NCBI RefSeq assembly: GCF_024498075.1
Contig: NZ_JANHOF010000007.1
Location: forward strand, 62,001-126,000
Reading direction: 5' to 3'
From: Paenibacillus mendelii
GTDB taxonomy: Bacteria; Bacillota; Bacilli; Paenibacillales; Paenibacillaceae
DNA: 64,000 nucleotides
The translations under genes and the position numbers were made by a program. Shown piece by piece: positions 1-7,980 of this stretch. A model generated the notes under the pieces. The model was not told the origin of the DNA, searched no databases, and worked only from the letters and a program-made list of their open reading frames with translations. Position 1 is the first letter of the stretch; every line of letters begins with the position of its first letter.

Positions 1-1
1 G

Positions 2-190
2 ACAGCTCTAATGGAAGCCATCATCTTGAATAACGGCGGCGAAAAACAGCAGCAAACGGTACAGGTGCTCATTGATCACGGGGCGGATGTAAACATTCCG
101 GATCATGATAAGGTGACTCCCTTGCAGCATGCACGCAATAAAGGCTTCAAAGAAATAGAGCGATTGCTGACACAAGCAGGAGCACAATAA
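2..190 (+). CDS. ankyrin-repeat protein, C-terminal end (partial)
   Basis: The reading frame enters from the left edge and stops with TAA at 188-190, giving the last 62 residues. The sequence has ankyrin-repeat character: a VLIDHGADVNIPD turn is followed by TPLQHARNKGFKEIERLL, the usual loop, helix 1 and helix 2 pattern. Ankyrin repeats mediate protein-protein contacts, and the partner cannot be told from here. The 5' part lies outside the window. A perfect inverted repeat just after the stop ends the transcript and separates it from the convergent gene at 239-640. Confidence 0.8.
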   Translation, partial: TALMEAIILNNGGEKQQQTVQVLIDHGADVNIPDHDKVTPLQHARNKGFKEIERLLTQAGAQ

Positions 191-193
191 CGC

Positions 194-235
194 TAGGCAG
201 CAAAGAGGCACAAATGAGTGCCTCTTTGCTGCCTA
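194..235. terminator. bidirectional rho-independent terminator
   Basis: Arms at 194-210 and 219-235 form a perfect 17-bp stem around an 8-nt loop. It sits between two convergent genes only about 48 bp apart and probably serves both. Confidence 0.85.
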
Positions 236-238
236 ACT

Positions 239-640
239 TTAGTAATACATAAAGCTATAGCCCGCCGACGTAAAGTTAGCATTGGTTATCTGCAAGTACA
301 CGGTACCAGGATATGCGGTGCCGTCGAATGATATCGGGTGCGTTCCGTTGCCAAGACTACCTGAATACAAGGTATAACTGCCCACATAGATTCTGACATT
401 GAGCGTAACGCTGCTGCTGTTTGTAAATTGCATCGAGTTGAGTGACGGGTCGCGGTCTGCAGGGGCGATCACCCACTGATGTATACTGCCGTCGTTTACC
501 GTGCCGGAATGGGTATCAAGCTGTATACCATACGTGTTATATCCTGCATATGTGGCAGCCATTGCCGGGGTCACAACCGCGAACATGAGGATGATCGTCA
601 ACATACTTAGTACCAGTGCTTTCTTATAACGGATTTTCAT
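239..640 (-). CDS. small secreted protein of unknown function
   Basis: A 133-residue protein with a clear Sec signal peptide: positive N-terminus (MKIRYKK), a hydrophobic core to about residue 23, and a likely cleavage after PAMAA. The mature part is rich in Ser, Thr, Asn, Gly and Tyr, has no cysteine, and looks like an all-beta extracellular domain ending SAGYSFMYY. I do not recognise the family. GGAGAG lies 7 nt before the ATG. Upstream on the same strand are a TATAAT at 729-734 (read on minus) and a perfect 12-bp palindrome GGCTGGCCAGCC at 689-700 in the leader. The gene is monocistronic and divergent from the DinB-like gene. Confidence 0.7.
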   Translation of the reverse strand: MKIRYKKALVLSMLTIILMFAVVTPAMAATYAGYNTYGIQLDTHSGTVNDGSIHQWVIAPADRDPSLNSMQFTNSSSVTLNVRIYVGSYTLYSGSLGNGTHPISFDGTAYPGTVYLQITNANFTSAGYSFMYY

Positions 641-851
641 AATATCTCTCCTTCGATTATTATATTAGTATGTTTCATTTCATAGATTGGCTGGCCAGCC
701 GATCGTTGCTATCAATTGATTCCTCTCTATTATACCGGATAAACTATTATTTACATATATGCTTTTTTTAACTCATTTTGTATGCTTTTGTAAATTAATG
801 TCCGAATCCTTAGGTAAGAATGTCAGATTATATTCACGCGGGGAGGTTCCT

Positions 852-1364
852 ATGAAAACAAGACCAGAGCCGGACGAATATCTACCTGGAATTGAGCGGT
901 ATGTAAACTTGGTACCAGAAGGACATCTGGTAGATATCTTACAAAGCCAGCATGATCAGACCCGGTTGCTATTGAAGGATCTGTCAGAGGAACAGGCGAA
1001 CTACAGATATGCTGAAGGGAAATGGACGCTTAAAACGGTAGTCGGGCATATTTCCGATGTGGAGCGGTTATGGAGCTATCGTATTTTTCGAATTGCCCGC
1101 GGTGACGCACGTGAGCTGCCGGGCTATGACCGCGACATCTTCGCAGAGTCCGCCCCATTCGAGGGCATGTCTATGACGGAGATCCTTACGGACTTTACGG
1201 CTGTCCGGCAATCCACACTTACGCTTATAGCCAATCTGCCGGAGGAAGCCTTTCTACGCGTAGGAGCGTTCAGCGGCCATCCTTTGTCTGCACGCGCCGC
1301 TGCATTCCTCATTGCCGGCCATGAGACTCACCACATGAATGTGATTAAGGCCAACTATTTGTAG
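852..1364 (+). CDS. DinB-like (DinB_2) metal-binding protein
   Basis: A 170-residue four-helix-bundle protein of the DinB/YfiT-like superfamily. The three expected metal-ligand histidines are visible: one in VGHISDVERLW and two in AGHETHHMN near the C-terminus. Members include bacillithiol- or mycothiol-dependent transferases and many uncharacterised proteins; the reaction cannot be assigned. I place the start at ATG 852 because GGGGAGG lies 8 nt upstream. An in-frame start about 31 codons earlier has no ribosome binding site and would add a Cys- and Phe-rich stretch unlike the family. It is followed by its own terminator. Confidence 0.8.
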   Translation: MKTRPEPDEYLPGIERYVNLVPEGHLVDILQSQHDQTRLLLKDLSEEQANYRYAEGKWTLKTVVGHISDVERLWSYRIFRIARGDARELPGYDRDIFAESAPFEGMSMTEILTDFTAVRQSTLTLIANLPEEAFLRVGAFSGHPLSARAAAFLIAGHETHHMNVIKANYL

Positions 1365-1373
1365 TGTCAACCC

Positions 1374-1407
1374 AACCACCCGATGCTTAGGCATATGGGT
1401 GGTTTTT
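1374..1407 (+). terminator. rho-independent terminator after the DinB-like gene
   Basis: AACCACCC (1374-1381) pairs with GGGTGGTT (1397-1404) and runs into a T tract. An imperfect inner stem closes around TTAG. Confidence 0.75.
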
Positions 1408-1455
1408 ACTGTCGAAGCATCGCTGCTGGGTATACTTTCAGGGGATCCGCAAACA

Positions 1456-1472
1456 ATATACAGATTGTATAT
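1456..1472. promoter_or_regulatory. palindromic operator candidate before gldA
   Basis: ATATACA-GAT-TGTATAT is a perfect 7-bp inverted repeat with a 3-bp centre, 36 bp before the glycerol dehydrogenase start. It is AT-rich and may overlap a -10 element, so it could be a regulator site. No cognate regulator is adjacent. Confidence 0.35.
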
Positions 1473-1507
1473 GTAAGATAAACCTTAACGATGAGGAGTC
1501 CCTTTCC

Positions 1508-2608
1508 ATGTCACAGTTTGTAAGGTCTGTTACATCCCCGAAAAAGTTCATCACCGGTCACAATTTGCTTGGTAACCTAAAGGATTACATTCAGGCATTT
1601 GGTGATAACGCGTATGTGATTTGCGACGAGTTTATCCTCGAACGCGCGAAGAAAGAAGCGGGTGCTTCCATTGAGGGCGCCGGGAAGAAAGCAACCTTCG
1701 AGAAATTTAATTATGAATGTACGAAAGAAGAAATTGAACGGCACCGGGAACTTGCCCGCCAAGCAGGGGCTAACATAATCGTTGGTATTGGCGGAGGAAA
1801 GACATTGGATACCGCCAAAGCAACGGCTTATTATGAGAAGCTGCCGGTGGCCATATTCCCTACCATCGCATCAACCGATGCACCCTGTACTGCGCTGGCT
1901 GTTATTTATAATAAAGACGGTTCGTTCGACGAATATTTGTTTCTACCGTCTAATCCGGATGTGGTTCTGGCGGATACGGCCATCTTGGCTTCTGCACCTT
2001 CACGCTTCTTCGCGGCTGGGATTGGCGACGCGCTTGCGACTTATTTTGAAGCCCGTGCCTGCTATGCCTCCAATGGAGATAATCTGGTCCTCATGAAGCC
2101 ATCCACAACGGGGCTTGGAATCGCCAGACTTTGTTATGAAGCGCTGCTTGAGAACGCTGTGAAGGCCAAGCGGGCGGTGGATCAGAAGCTATATACGCGC
2201 GCAGTGGAAGAAACAATCGAAGCCACGATCTATTTGAGCGGCGTCGGTGCAGAATCGGGAGGCCTTGCTGCAGCCCATGCCATTCATAACGGGATGACCG
2301 CAGTCCCTTCCATTCACAAGGCACAGCATGGCGAGAAAGTAACTTTCGGCTTACTCGTTCAGCTAGTGCTGGAGAATGCTCCTACCGATGAGCTGGAGAC
2401 GGTAATCCAGCTGATCAAGGATGTCGACCTCCCGCTGACGCTTGAAGATTTGGGATGCACGGAGTTTATTGAATCCGAGTGGCGCCAGGTCGCGGAGGCC
2501 GCTTGCTCCGCAAGCGATACCATGGGCAACATGCCATTCCCTGTGACGCCAGAAGATGTGTATAATGCGATTGTGGTTGCTGATGCTACAGCTAAGGCTT
2601 ACAAGTAA
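1508..2608 (+). CDS. gldA: glycerol dehydrogenase
   Basis: A 366-residue iron-containing alcohol dehydrogenase-like protein, the usual length for GldA, which oxidises glycerol to dihydroxyacetone with NAD+ in the cytoplasm. Visible features are the N-terminal fold beginning VRSVTSPKKFITGHNLLGNL, the nucleotide-binding GIGGGKTLDTAKA (about residues 92-104), the FPTIASTDAPCTALAVIY segment, and the C-terminal metal-ligand histidine regions AHAIHNGMT and QHGEKVTFG. Zinc is the metal in characterised GldA enzymes. The start has GAGGAG about 11 nt upstream. It stands alone between two terminators, with a palindrome 36 bp before it. Confidence 0.93.
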   Translation: MSQFVRSVTSPKKFITGHNLLGNLKDYIQAFGDNAYVICDEFILERAKKEAGASIEGAGKKATFEKFNYECTKEEIERHRELARQAGANIIVGIGGGKTLDTAKATAYYEKLPVAIFPTIASTDAPCTALAVIYNKDGSFDEYLFLPSNPDVVLADTAILASAPSRFFAAGIGDALATYFEARACYASNGDNLVLMKPSTTGLGIARLCYEALLENAVKAKRAVDQKLYTRAVEETIEATIYLSGVGAESGGLAAAHAIHNGMTAVPSIHKAQHGEKVTFGLLVQLVLENAPTDELETVIQLIKDVDLPLTLEDLGCTEFIESEWRQVAEAACSASDTMGNMPFPVTPEDVYNAIVVADATAKAYK

Positions 2609-2633
2609 CGGTATCGGCTATAGAATGATAATA

Positions 2634-2690
2634 GAAAGCAAGGTTCTTGAAGCCAGCTTAGGCGGCTTCGTAAGAACCTTGCTTTCTTTG
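2634..2690 (+). terminator. strong rho-independent terminator after gldA
   Basis: A perfect 15-bp stem with arms at 2634-2648 and 2672-2686, an inner GAAGCC/GGCTTC extension, then a T-rich tail. Confidence 0.85.
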
Positions 2691-2792
2691 CTTACCCGTT
2701 TGCTGCAGGGCAGGGATGGGCTGCATGGTCGGCATAAATTAAGGAAAAGTAGCCCAAAACGATTAAAAACATGGTAAATTAAGAGAGATTTG

Positions 2793-2885
2793 ATGAATAC
2801 CGATATGGAATATGGAAGATTGCTAGTTATGGGCGATAAGAGCAAGCGAATGATCTCGCTATTCTACGAACAGCAAAGAGATTGA
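2793..2885 (+). CDS. possible 30-residue small ORF upstream of the acetyltransferase
   Basis: ATG 2793 to TGA 2883-2885 encodes a charged peptide starting MNTDMEYGRLL. The ribosome binding site is weak (AAGAGAG). It ends 20 bp before the acetyltransferase start, so it could be a leader peptide or the remnant of a gene end. I recognise no family, and coding status is unproven. Confidence 0.25.
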   Translation: MNTDMEYGRLLVMGDKSKRMISLFYEQQRD

Positions 2886-2905
2886 AGCGATAAGGAGGGC
2901 CTGAC

Positions 2906-3676
2906 TTGCATACGAAGGAAAGTTTAATTCATCAGCTGGAAGACGCGGGAATTAATAGGCTCGGGACCGTACTGATGCATTCCTCTATGAAGAGCATCGG
3001 AGAGGTCGAGGGAGGGGCGGATGCGGTATTGGATGCCCTGTCGGAATTTATGCGGGAAGGGCTGCTTGTTCTGCCGACGCATACCTGGTCTTATATTAAC
3101 GCAGACAATCCCCTATTTCATGTCGAGACCTCCCCTGTGTGTGTAGGCATATTGCCAGAACTGTTCCGGCAGCGGCCTGGAGTTGTCCGCTCTAACCATC
3201 CGACCCACTCGGTAGCGGCTTTGGGCCGGGATGCGGCTTCGTTTGTAGAAGGTGATGAACGATGCGATACCCCTTGTCACCGGGAATCGGCGTGGGGGAA
3301 GCTCTTGGATCGACAGGCTGCGATATTGTTAGTCGGCGTGGATCAGCGCAGAAATACGTTCATTCACGGCATTGAGGAATGGATGGACATCCCGGGCAGG
3401 CTAACCGATCATCATGAGCCGTTATATACCGTTCTGGGCAACGGCAAGAAAATATCGGTGCCCTCCCGAAGACATCACGGGTTATCTTGGTCCGAACACT
3501 TCTGGAAGGTGGAGAAGCTGCTCGAGAGGCAGGGGGCCATCTGTCGTCAGCAGTTCGGCGATGCCCAGATGTGGGTATGCGACACCGTGAAAATGACGGA
3601 CATCCTGTCCGACATGCTGCGAGACAACCCCGATCTATTCTCGGATAATGAACCGTTAGAGGAGGAATTTCAATGA
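2906..3676 (+). CDS. AAC(3)-family aminoglycoside N-acetyltransferase
   Basis: A 256-residue protein of the Antibiotic_NAT family, which uses acetyl-CoA to acetylate the 3-amino group of aminoglycosides or related amines. Family signatures are VLMHSSMKSIGEVEGG near residue 22, LVLPTHTWSY, and RSNHPTHSVAALG with the conserved His pair. The start is TTG, supported by AAGGAGGG 6 nt upstream; no nearby ATG has one. Its end overlaps the metallophosphoesterase start by 4 nt (ATGA), so the two are translationally coupled. Chromosomal members of this family are often not shown to confer resistance, so the natural substrate is open. Confidence 0.85.
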   Translation: MHTKESLIHQLEDAGINRLGTVLMHSSMKSIGEVEGGADAVLDALSEFMREGLLVLPTHTWSYINADNPLFHVETSPVCVGILPELFRQRPGVVRSNHPTHSVAALGRDAASFVEGDERCDTPCHRESAWGKLLDRQAAILLVGVDQRRNTFIHGIEEWMDIPGRLTDHHEPLYTVLGNGKKISVPSRRHHGLSWSEHFWKVEKLLERQGAICRQQFGDAQMWVCDTVKMTDILSDMLRDNPDLFSDNEPLEEEFQ

Positions 3677-4542
3677 GTGATAGAGCCTATAAACCACTTG
3701 AGACGGTTATCCGTATTCCGGGGCTGCCGCGCAAGCTGTCGATCATGCATATAACCGATAGCCATTTGACGGAAGTCGATGACAGGGACGAAGACCGGGT
3801 ACGGGAATTGGCTGTCGGCCGGACGGAATGCTTTCGCCGGGGTGAGAACGGGTCTCCAAGCACGCTGCAAATTCTGGAGCGCCAAGCGGAGCAGAGCAAT
3901 GAACTGCAGGTGGATTTCACGGTCTTCACCGGCGATATCATTGACTATCCCACCCAAGCCAATTTCGATCAGATGGACCGGATCTACAGCAGCCTTAACT
4001 CACCTTATCTGTACACGGTGGGCAACCATGATTGGAATTTTCCATTCACCGGTGAACGGGATGAAGTTCGTACGGAGGCCTATCCGAAATTCAGCAAGTG
4101 GGCGAAGCATGTGCCCGGATGCGAAATCGGTGAGCTGGATGGCGTGACGATCATTGCGGTCGATAACAGCACATATCAGTTGAAAGCGGAGCAGGTTGAA
4201 CGGATCCGGGAGATTGCGGATAGGGGCCCTTGCCTGTTATTCATGCATATACCAGTTGCGATTCCCAGCCTCATACCCGATGTAGTGTCGGTATGGCGGG
4301 CGCCAATCGTGATGGGTGCGGACCAGCAAGACCTGGAACGGCATAACACCGCCAATCTATTGGCAACCGAGAGCACCGCAGCCTTCTGCCAATGGGTGAA
4401 TGAGAGCGATTCCGTATACGGCTTATTCTGCGGCCATGTACACTTTGCCCATGAGGATGCCTTCTCCACCGGGACGCATCAGTACATTACACCGCCGGGC
4501 TTCGAGGGCGGCTGCCGGTTGATTACTTTATTGCCGGCCTAA
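3673..4542 (+). CDS. calcineurin-like metallophosphoesterase
   Basis: A 289-residue cytoplasmic phosphoesterase with all di-metal motifs in order: MHITDSHL (motif I, DxH), FTGDIIDY (GD), VGNHDW (GNHD), LFMHIP (His) and FCGHVHFAH (GHxH). Family members hydrolyse phosphomonoesters, phosphodiesters or cyclic nucleotides; the substrate is not evident. No signal peptide is seen. Translation is coupled to the acetyltransferase by a 4-nt overlap, so the two enzymes are made together and may act on the same compound. A terminator follows. Confidence 0.85.
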   Translation: MSDRAYKPLETVIRIPGLPRKLSIMHITDSHLTEVDDRDEDRVRELAVGRTECFRRGENGSPSTLQILERQAEQSNELQVDFTVFTGDIIDYPTQANFDQMDRIYSSLNSPYLYTVGNHDWNFPFTGERDEVRTEAYPKFSKWAKHVPGCEIGELDGVTIIAVDNSTYQLKAEQVERIREIADRGPCLLFMHIPVAIPSLIPDVVSVWRAPIVMGADQQDLERHNTANLLATESTAAFCQWVNESDSVYGLFCGHVHFAHEDAFSTGTHQYITPPGFEGGCRLITLLPA

Positions 4543-4560
4543 TACCCTGAATAATAAGCA

Positions 4561-4597
4561 GGCGCTCAAGACCCATTCAGGTCTTGAGCGCCTTTTT
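4561..4597. terminator. rho-independent terminator between convergent genes
   Basis: GGCGCTCAAGACC (4561-4573) pairs perfectly with 4580-4592, then five T residues follow. It serves the metallophosphoesterase transcript and possibly the convergent gene on the minus strand. Confidence 0.9.
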
Positions 4598-4614
4598 CAT
4601 TAAAGCGTCGGTTA

Positions 4615-5721
4615 CTATATAGAGGCGAAGGGATTCGCGCCCTTCGGCAGCAATTCGCCAAAATTAAACGTATAGGTAGGGAATCCGGCAGCATAAGGCG
4701 CGATTTCATACTGCTGGTAGAAGATAGCCAGACCGCCTTCCTTGACGTAGAAATCAGGCTTATCCTTCAGTCCGGCGGAATCGATGGCGAAGTCTTCCTT
4801 CTTCGTCCGCTCCTTCAGCAGTCTGTCCAGTGTCTGCTTGTAGTTAGGAGCCGCCTTGAGCAGGTCGCCCAGTTCAAGACGCTTACCGTTCTTAAGGGAG
4901 AAGGTAAGTCCTTCACGGAATGTGCCGCCATGTGCACCGCCAGTATAACTATATTGATCGATCACGATACTGAGCACGCCTTCACGGTTAAAGGTCACCA
5001 CGTAGTTCTGAATAAACTCATATTTGCGCTCCACGGAACCGTCCCGCTTACTGGCCTGCTTCTCGCTCGCCGCTGCGAAATGATCCGCTTTCTGCTTGAG
5101 CACGGTATTGATGGCCTTCTGAGCTTCGTCTGTAAGTCCGTTGATTGTCGGATATTGGATCTCGATGGCGGCATTGGTATTGCTCTTGGTCAGGGATTCC
5201 GACGAGATGGTGATATCGTTCATCACCCGTTTGCTGATTTCAAGTGACTTCAGAGAGGGGTTGTAAACGCCTTGGAAGCCCAAATATTCACTCAACAGCT
5301 TGAATGGCACATACAAGTGGCCGTTCAAGACCTTGGCTTCGTCGCGTACATTGCTGTACAGAAAATAGCCGTTCAAGTTGGTCGTCACGCCATATTCGGA
5401 AACTTCCAAATTAAGCTTCGCGGATCCATTGCCTGCCGTATATGTCCTGGTGCCGGCATTATAGCTCAGCGAGAAGCCGAAGGCATCGCGCAGAGCCGTA
5501 ACCGGAATCATCGTATTGCCGTTCAGCGCTTTCCCCTGCTGGGATAACGTCTTCCCATTATATTTAAGCACGACGGCTGGCTCCTGCACGCCCTGTTTCC
5601 CCGCAGTTGGAGCTGCAGCCGCTGATGCGGCGTATGCCGAAGTCCCTGCCGTTATACTCGTACCTCCAAGCAGCACGCTTGCAGCCAATAGGGCTGTACT
5701 CCATTTCATTCCTGTGTTCAT
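4615..5721 (-). CDS. secreted stalk-domain protein with RsiV-like C-terminus
   Basis: A 368-residue exported protein. After a signal peptide (MNTGMKWSTALLAASVLLGG, cleavage near SAYAA) comes a copper-amine-oxidase-like stalk domain (about 60-160: MIPVTALRDAFGFSLSYN and LYVPFKLLSEYLGF, typical of Firmicute cell-surface proteins). A DUF4163/DUF3298 region like that of RsiV follows (about 180-365: YVVTFNREGVLSIVIDQYSY, TGGAHGG). RsiV is an anti-sigma factor that binds lysozyme, but here there is no transmembrane or cytoplasmic anti-sigma part, so a wall-associated ligand-binding role is the better guess. The start is ATG 5721, 8 nt after GGAGAGGAG; an in-frame start 14 codons earlier lacks a site. 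It is monocistronic. Confidence 0.8.
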   Translation of the reverse strand: MNTGMKWSTALLAASVLLGGTSITAGTSAYAASAAAAPTAGKQGVQEPAVVLKYNGKTLSQQGKALNGNTMIPVTALRDAFGFSLSYNAGTRTYTAGNGSAKLNLEVSEYGVTTNLNGYFLYSNVRDEAKVLNGHLYVPFKLLSEYLGFQGVYNPSLKSLEISKRVMNDITISSESLTKSNTNAAIEIQYPTINGLTDEAQKAINTVLKQKADHFAAASEKQASKRDGSVERKYEFIQNYVVTFNREGVLSIVIDQYSYTGGAHGGTFREGLTFSLKNGKRLELGDLLKAAPNYKQTLDRLLKERTKKEDFAIDSAGLKDKPDFYVKEGGLAIFYQQYEIAPYAAGFPTYTFNFGELLPKGANPFASI

Positions 5722-5895
5722 GATAGATTCTCCTCTCCAAACATGGTTAGATATACGTCCCATAGGATGATTGTTATGTAAGCCTATTTCTATATTATAC
5801 AGAGGGAAAATAAGATAGGTTTACAAACCAGTTACAGGATACGGATCTATTACCCGAATGAGGAGTCGGCGAACATCATATACAGGGTACCTGAT

Positions 5896-6582
5896 CTATG
5901 CCTGATTCTTGTTCAAATTAAGCCGGAGCTGCAAGGTTATGTCGTTCTCGGTATCCAGCATGACCGTGTGAGGATTTTTCATCCCAAAATCGTTGAAGGT
6001 CACGACCGTGCTGCCTTCCATTTTAAACGCGCCTTCACTGTAGAGCGCTTCTGCTGCGAAGGCGACCTCCTTCGAAATGCCTTTTACGGTAAGCGTCCCT
6101 TTCATGGTAAAAGCGGCCTTCACGCCTTCTTGCCATTCCTTCGGGAAATTATCGAATGATTGGACCGTGAAGGTTGCTTCCGGATTGTCTGAGGCATTCA
6201 AGTAATCCGCCCCTTTAATATGTCCGTCCCGCTGAGAGTTGCCCGATTGCAGCGCGTTAATATCGACGACGCCTTGTCCGCTCATATTCGCCTGATCGGC
6301 CGTATCGATCTTCCATGTTCCGTTGACGGTCGCCCCTTCAAAATTGACGGTTTCTTTGGACGTTGTGACGGAAAAATAGACCTTCGAATCCGGCTGAATG
6401 CTCCATTCGCCATCCAGTTCGGCAGGTTCTATGACTGCCGTATCGGTCTGTACCGGGGCATCTGCTGGTATGACCTCCTGAATCGTAACATGATTCCCGG
6501 CATAATAATCGTATGCGGCGTATGCACCGCCTGCCAATACAACGACAACGCCCAACGCAACGATTGTTTTTTTGATGTTCAT
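5896..6582 (-). CDS. YceI-like lipocalin-fold protein, membrane-anchored or secreted
   Basis: A 228-residue protein: an N-terminal hydrophobic segment (residues 7-24), a short linker, then a YceI domain (about 58-225) that starts DGEWSIQPDSKVYFSV and ends NDITLQLRLNL. YceI proteins are beta-barrels that bind isoprenoid or other long amphiphilic lipids. Without a lipobox or obvious cleavage site it may stay anchored outside the membrane. AAGGAGG lies 7 nt before the ATG. The gene lies downstream of the BlaI/M56 pair, and two operator-like repeats matching the BlaI-type site lie in its promoter region (6671-6689 and 6632-6649). It is therefore the likely effector of that regulatory pair. Confidence 0.88.
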   Translation of the reverse strand: MNIKKTIVALGVVVVLAGGAYAAYDYYAGNHVTIQEVIPADAPVQTDTAVIEPAELDGEWSIQPDSKVYFSVTTSKETVNFEGATVNGTWKIDTADQANMSGQGVVDINALQSGNSQRDGHIKGADYLNASDNPEATFTVQSFDNFPKEWQEGVKAAFTMKGTLTVKGISKEVAFAAEALYSEGAFKMEGSTVVTFNDFGMKNPHTVMLDTENDITLQLRLNLNKNQA

Positions 6583-6631
6583 GAAGAATCCTCCTTATTG
6601 TTGATATAAAGGTAGTCCAACCTAAACTTAC

Positions 6632-6649
6632 CGACATGCGTTGTAGTCG
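6632..6649. promoter_or_regulatory. second, weaker BlaI-type half-operator before the YceI gene
   Basis: CGACATGCGTTGTAGTCG carries one good GTAGT half-site and outer CGAC/GTCG symmetry, 50-67 bp before the start codon. It is a degenerate version of the main operator at 6671-6689. Confidence 0.35.
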
Positions 6650-6670
6650 TATCAACCTCCTTGTTCGAAT

Positions 6671-6689
6671 ACACTACGACATGTAGTGT
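6671..6689. promoter_or_regulatory. BlaI/MecI-type operator before the YceI gene
   Basis: ACACTAC-GACAT-GTAGTGT is a perfect 7-bp inverted repeat with 5-bp spacer. Its core CACTAC-N5-GTAGTG is identical in arms and spacing to the site overlapping the blaI promoter at 7981-7997. The match strongly suggests one regulator controls both transcripts. Confidence 0.8.
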
Positions 6690-6705
6690 TAGTGGTTAAA
6701 AAAAA

Positions 6706-7551
6706 TTACTGCAGCTCGCCGATAAACAAGATCGATAGCGCCGCGACCACCTGCAGGGACATCATCAAGCTTGTGACCGGCAGCCGGAAAGAAGACTCGA
6801 CCTGCGGATCGACCAGGAATTGAATTCTATAGTTGATCGACGATTCCGCGAAGGACGCGTTGGTAAACGAATAGCGTTTTGCCGGATTTCTTCGCAGCAG
6901 CTTCAGCAATGCGCTCCCGAGATTCTCTATGGAGCCCATGGCTTCGACCGCACATGAATCGGCGAGGACTTCTCGTGCTGTGATATATTGCTTGCGGCTC
7001 CACTTGAGAATGGGCACATACCAAAATACGGTCGAGCACATGACCATGAAAAAGGTTTTCAGCGGATCCCTATGCTTCATATGGAAAATCTCATGCCGGA
7101 TCAGCGCCTCCAGCTCACCGTCGTCCAGCAGCTGCAGAAGCCCCGTGGATAACACGATCCGAGGGCGGATGAAACGCATCGTAAGCGCAATGGGTTCAAC
7201 GTTGGAAACGACAAGAAAACCGTCCCTTCCGTCGTTATACGCGCGGTTCAAGTCGTCTGAAAGCCTCCTGTCCTGGAGCGAAGCCAGCTTCTTATATGTA
7301 CGGCAGGACAAATAAAGCTGCCGGGTGATGAGCCAAATGGCCAGCAGCGGCGTGGATACGACCAGCATATCGAGCAGATAGGCCATCCACCCCACACCGA
7401 GCCTCTGCATTAAGCTGGTGCAATGTTGAAATAGATTATTGACGGCAACGCCGGAAAACTTCTCGATTAGGTACAGACCCATTTGAATCAGAATAAACAG
7501 TGAAATAACAGCACTCGAGAAAAACAGCAATTTCGATCGACGCTTCCACAT
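6706..7551 (-). CDS. BlaR1-like M56 family membrane metalloprotease, short form
   Basis: A 281-residue membrane protease. It has transmembrane segments near residues 8-28, 55-77, 160-180 and 255-277. The gluzincin motif HEIFH lies in LIRHEIFHMKHRDP (about residue 153) and a second conserved segment is AREVLADSCAV, as in the BlaR1/MecR1 M56 domain. In those sensors the protease cleaves the BlaI/MecI repressor after beta-lactam binding. Here the extracellular penicillin-binding sensor domain (about 250 residues in BlaR1) is absent, so the inducing signal must differ or be sensed by a partner. It starts 3 nt after the blaI stop, with AAGGAAG inside that gene, so the two form an operon. Confidence 0.85.
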   Translation of the reverse strand: MWKRRSKLLFFSSAVISLFILIQMGLYLIEKFSGVAVNNLFQHCTSLMQRLGVGWMAYLLDMLVVSTPLLAIWLITRQLYLSCRTYKKLASLQDRRLSDDLNRAYNDGRDGFLVVSNVEPIALTMRFIRPRIVLSTGLLQLLDDGELEALIRHEIFHMKHRDPLKTFFMVMCSTVFWYVPILKWSRKQYITAREVLADSCAVEAMGSIENLGSALLKLLRRNPAKRYSFTNASFAESSINYRIQFLVDPQVESSFRLPVTSLMMSLQVVAALSILFIGELQ

Positions 7552-7554
7552 GAT

Positions 7555-7965
7555 CTATCTTCCTTTTTTGAGCGCTTTTATTTTTTGCTCCAGTTTCTCT
7601 AGCAGCTCCGGATCGGCTTCGTCCAACCCGTCAAGCATGTGAGAGACGACCAACGGACCGAAATCTTCTACAAGGTTGTGGGAAATTTCTTTGGACTGGC
7701 TCTCCAGAAACCGTTCCTTCGTATCATTCGGACGATAGATCGATGTTCTTCCTACGACTGCCTTAGTCAGAAACCCTTTGTCGGTCAGCCTGTTCATCAC
7801 GGTCATCACCGTGTTGAAATTCAGTTCCTTGTCTTTCCCCAGCCTTGTCTGCACGTCTTTAATGGACAGATCGGGAGCTGACCAAAGAATATCCATGATT
7901 TGAGCTTCCAGCGGGCCGAAAAAGAGTTCAAGCCCCCGGTGGTTGAAATTAAGCTTCTTATTCAT
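7555..7965 (-). CDS. BlaI/MecI/CopY-family transcriptional repressor
   Basis: A 136-residue winged-helix repressor, close to the BlaI length. It contains LGPLEAQIMDILW-type helix 1 (here FFGPLEAQIMDILWSAP), the recognition region NFNTVMTVMNRLTDKGFL, the wing with VGRTSIYRP, and a C-terminal dimerisation part. Members are inactivated by cleavage by a partner M56 protease, which is encoded directly downstream. I choose ATG 7965 with AAAGGTG upstream; an in-frame GTG at 7983 lies inside the operator. The promoter at 7989-8018 is overlapped by a CACTAC-N5-GTAGTG operator, so the gene is probably autorepressed. Confidence 0.88.
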   Translation of the reverse strand: MNKKLNFNHRGLELFFGPLEAQIMDILWSAPDLSIKDVQTRLGKDKELNFNTVMTVMNRLTDKGFLTKAVVGRTSIYRPNDTKERFLESQSKEISHNLVEDFGPLVVSHMLDGLDEADPELLEKLEQKIKALKKGR

Positions 7966-7980
7966 TCCGCACGCACCTTT

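Noticed and set aside
6338-6655. Open frame on the minus strand beginning TTG right after an AAGGAGG motif in the YceI leader
   Set aside because: The TTG is immediately next to the GGAGG with no spacing, the product is Arg/Cys-rich and most of it overlaps the YceI gene in another frame.
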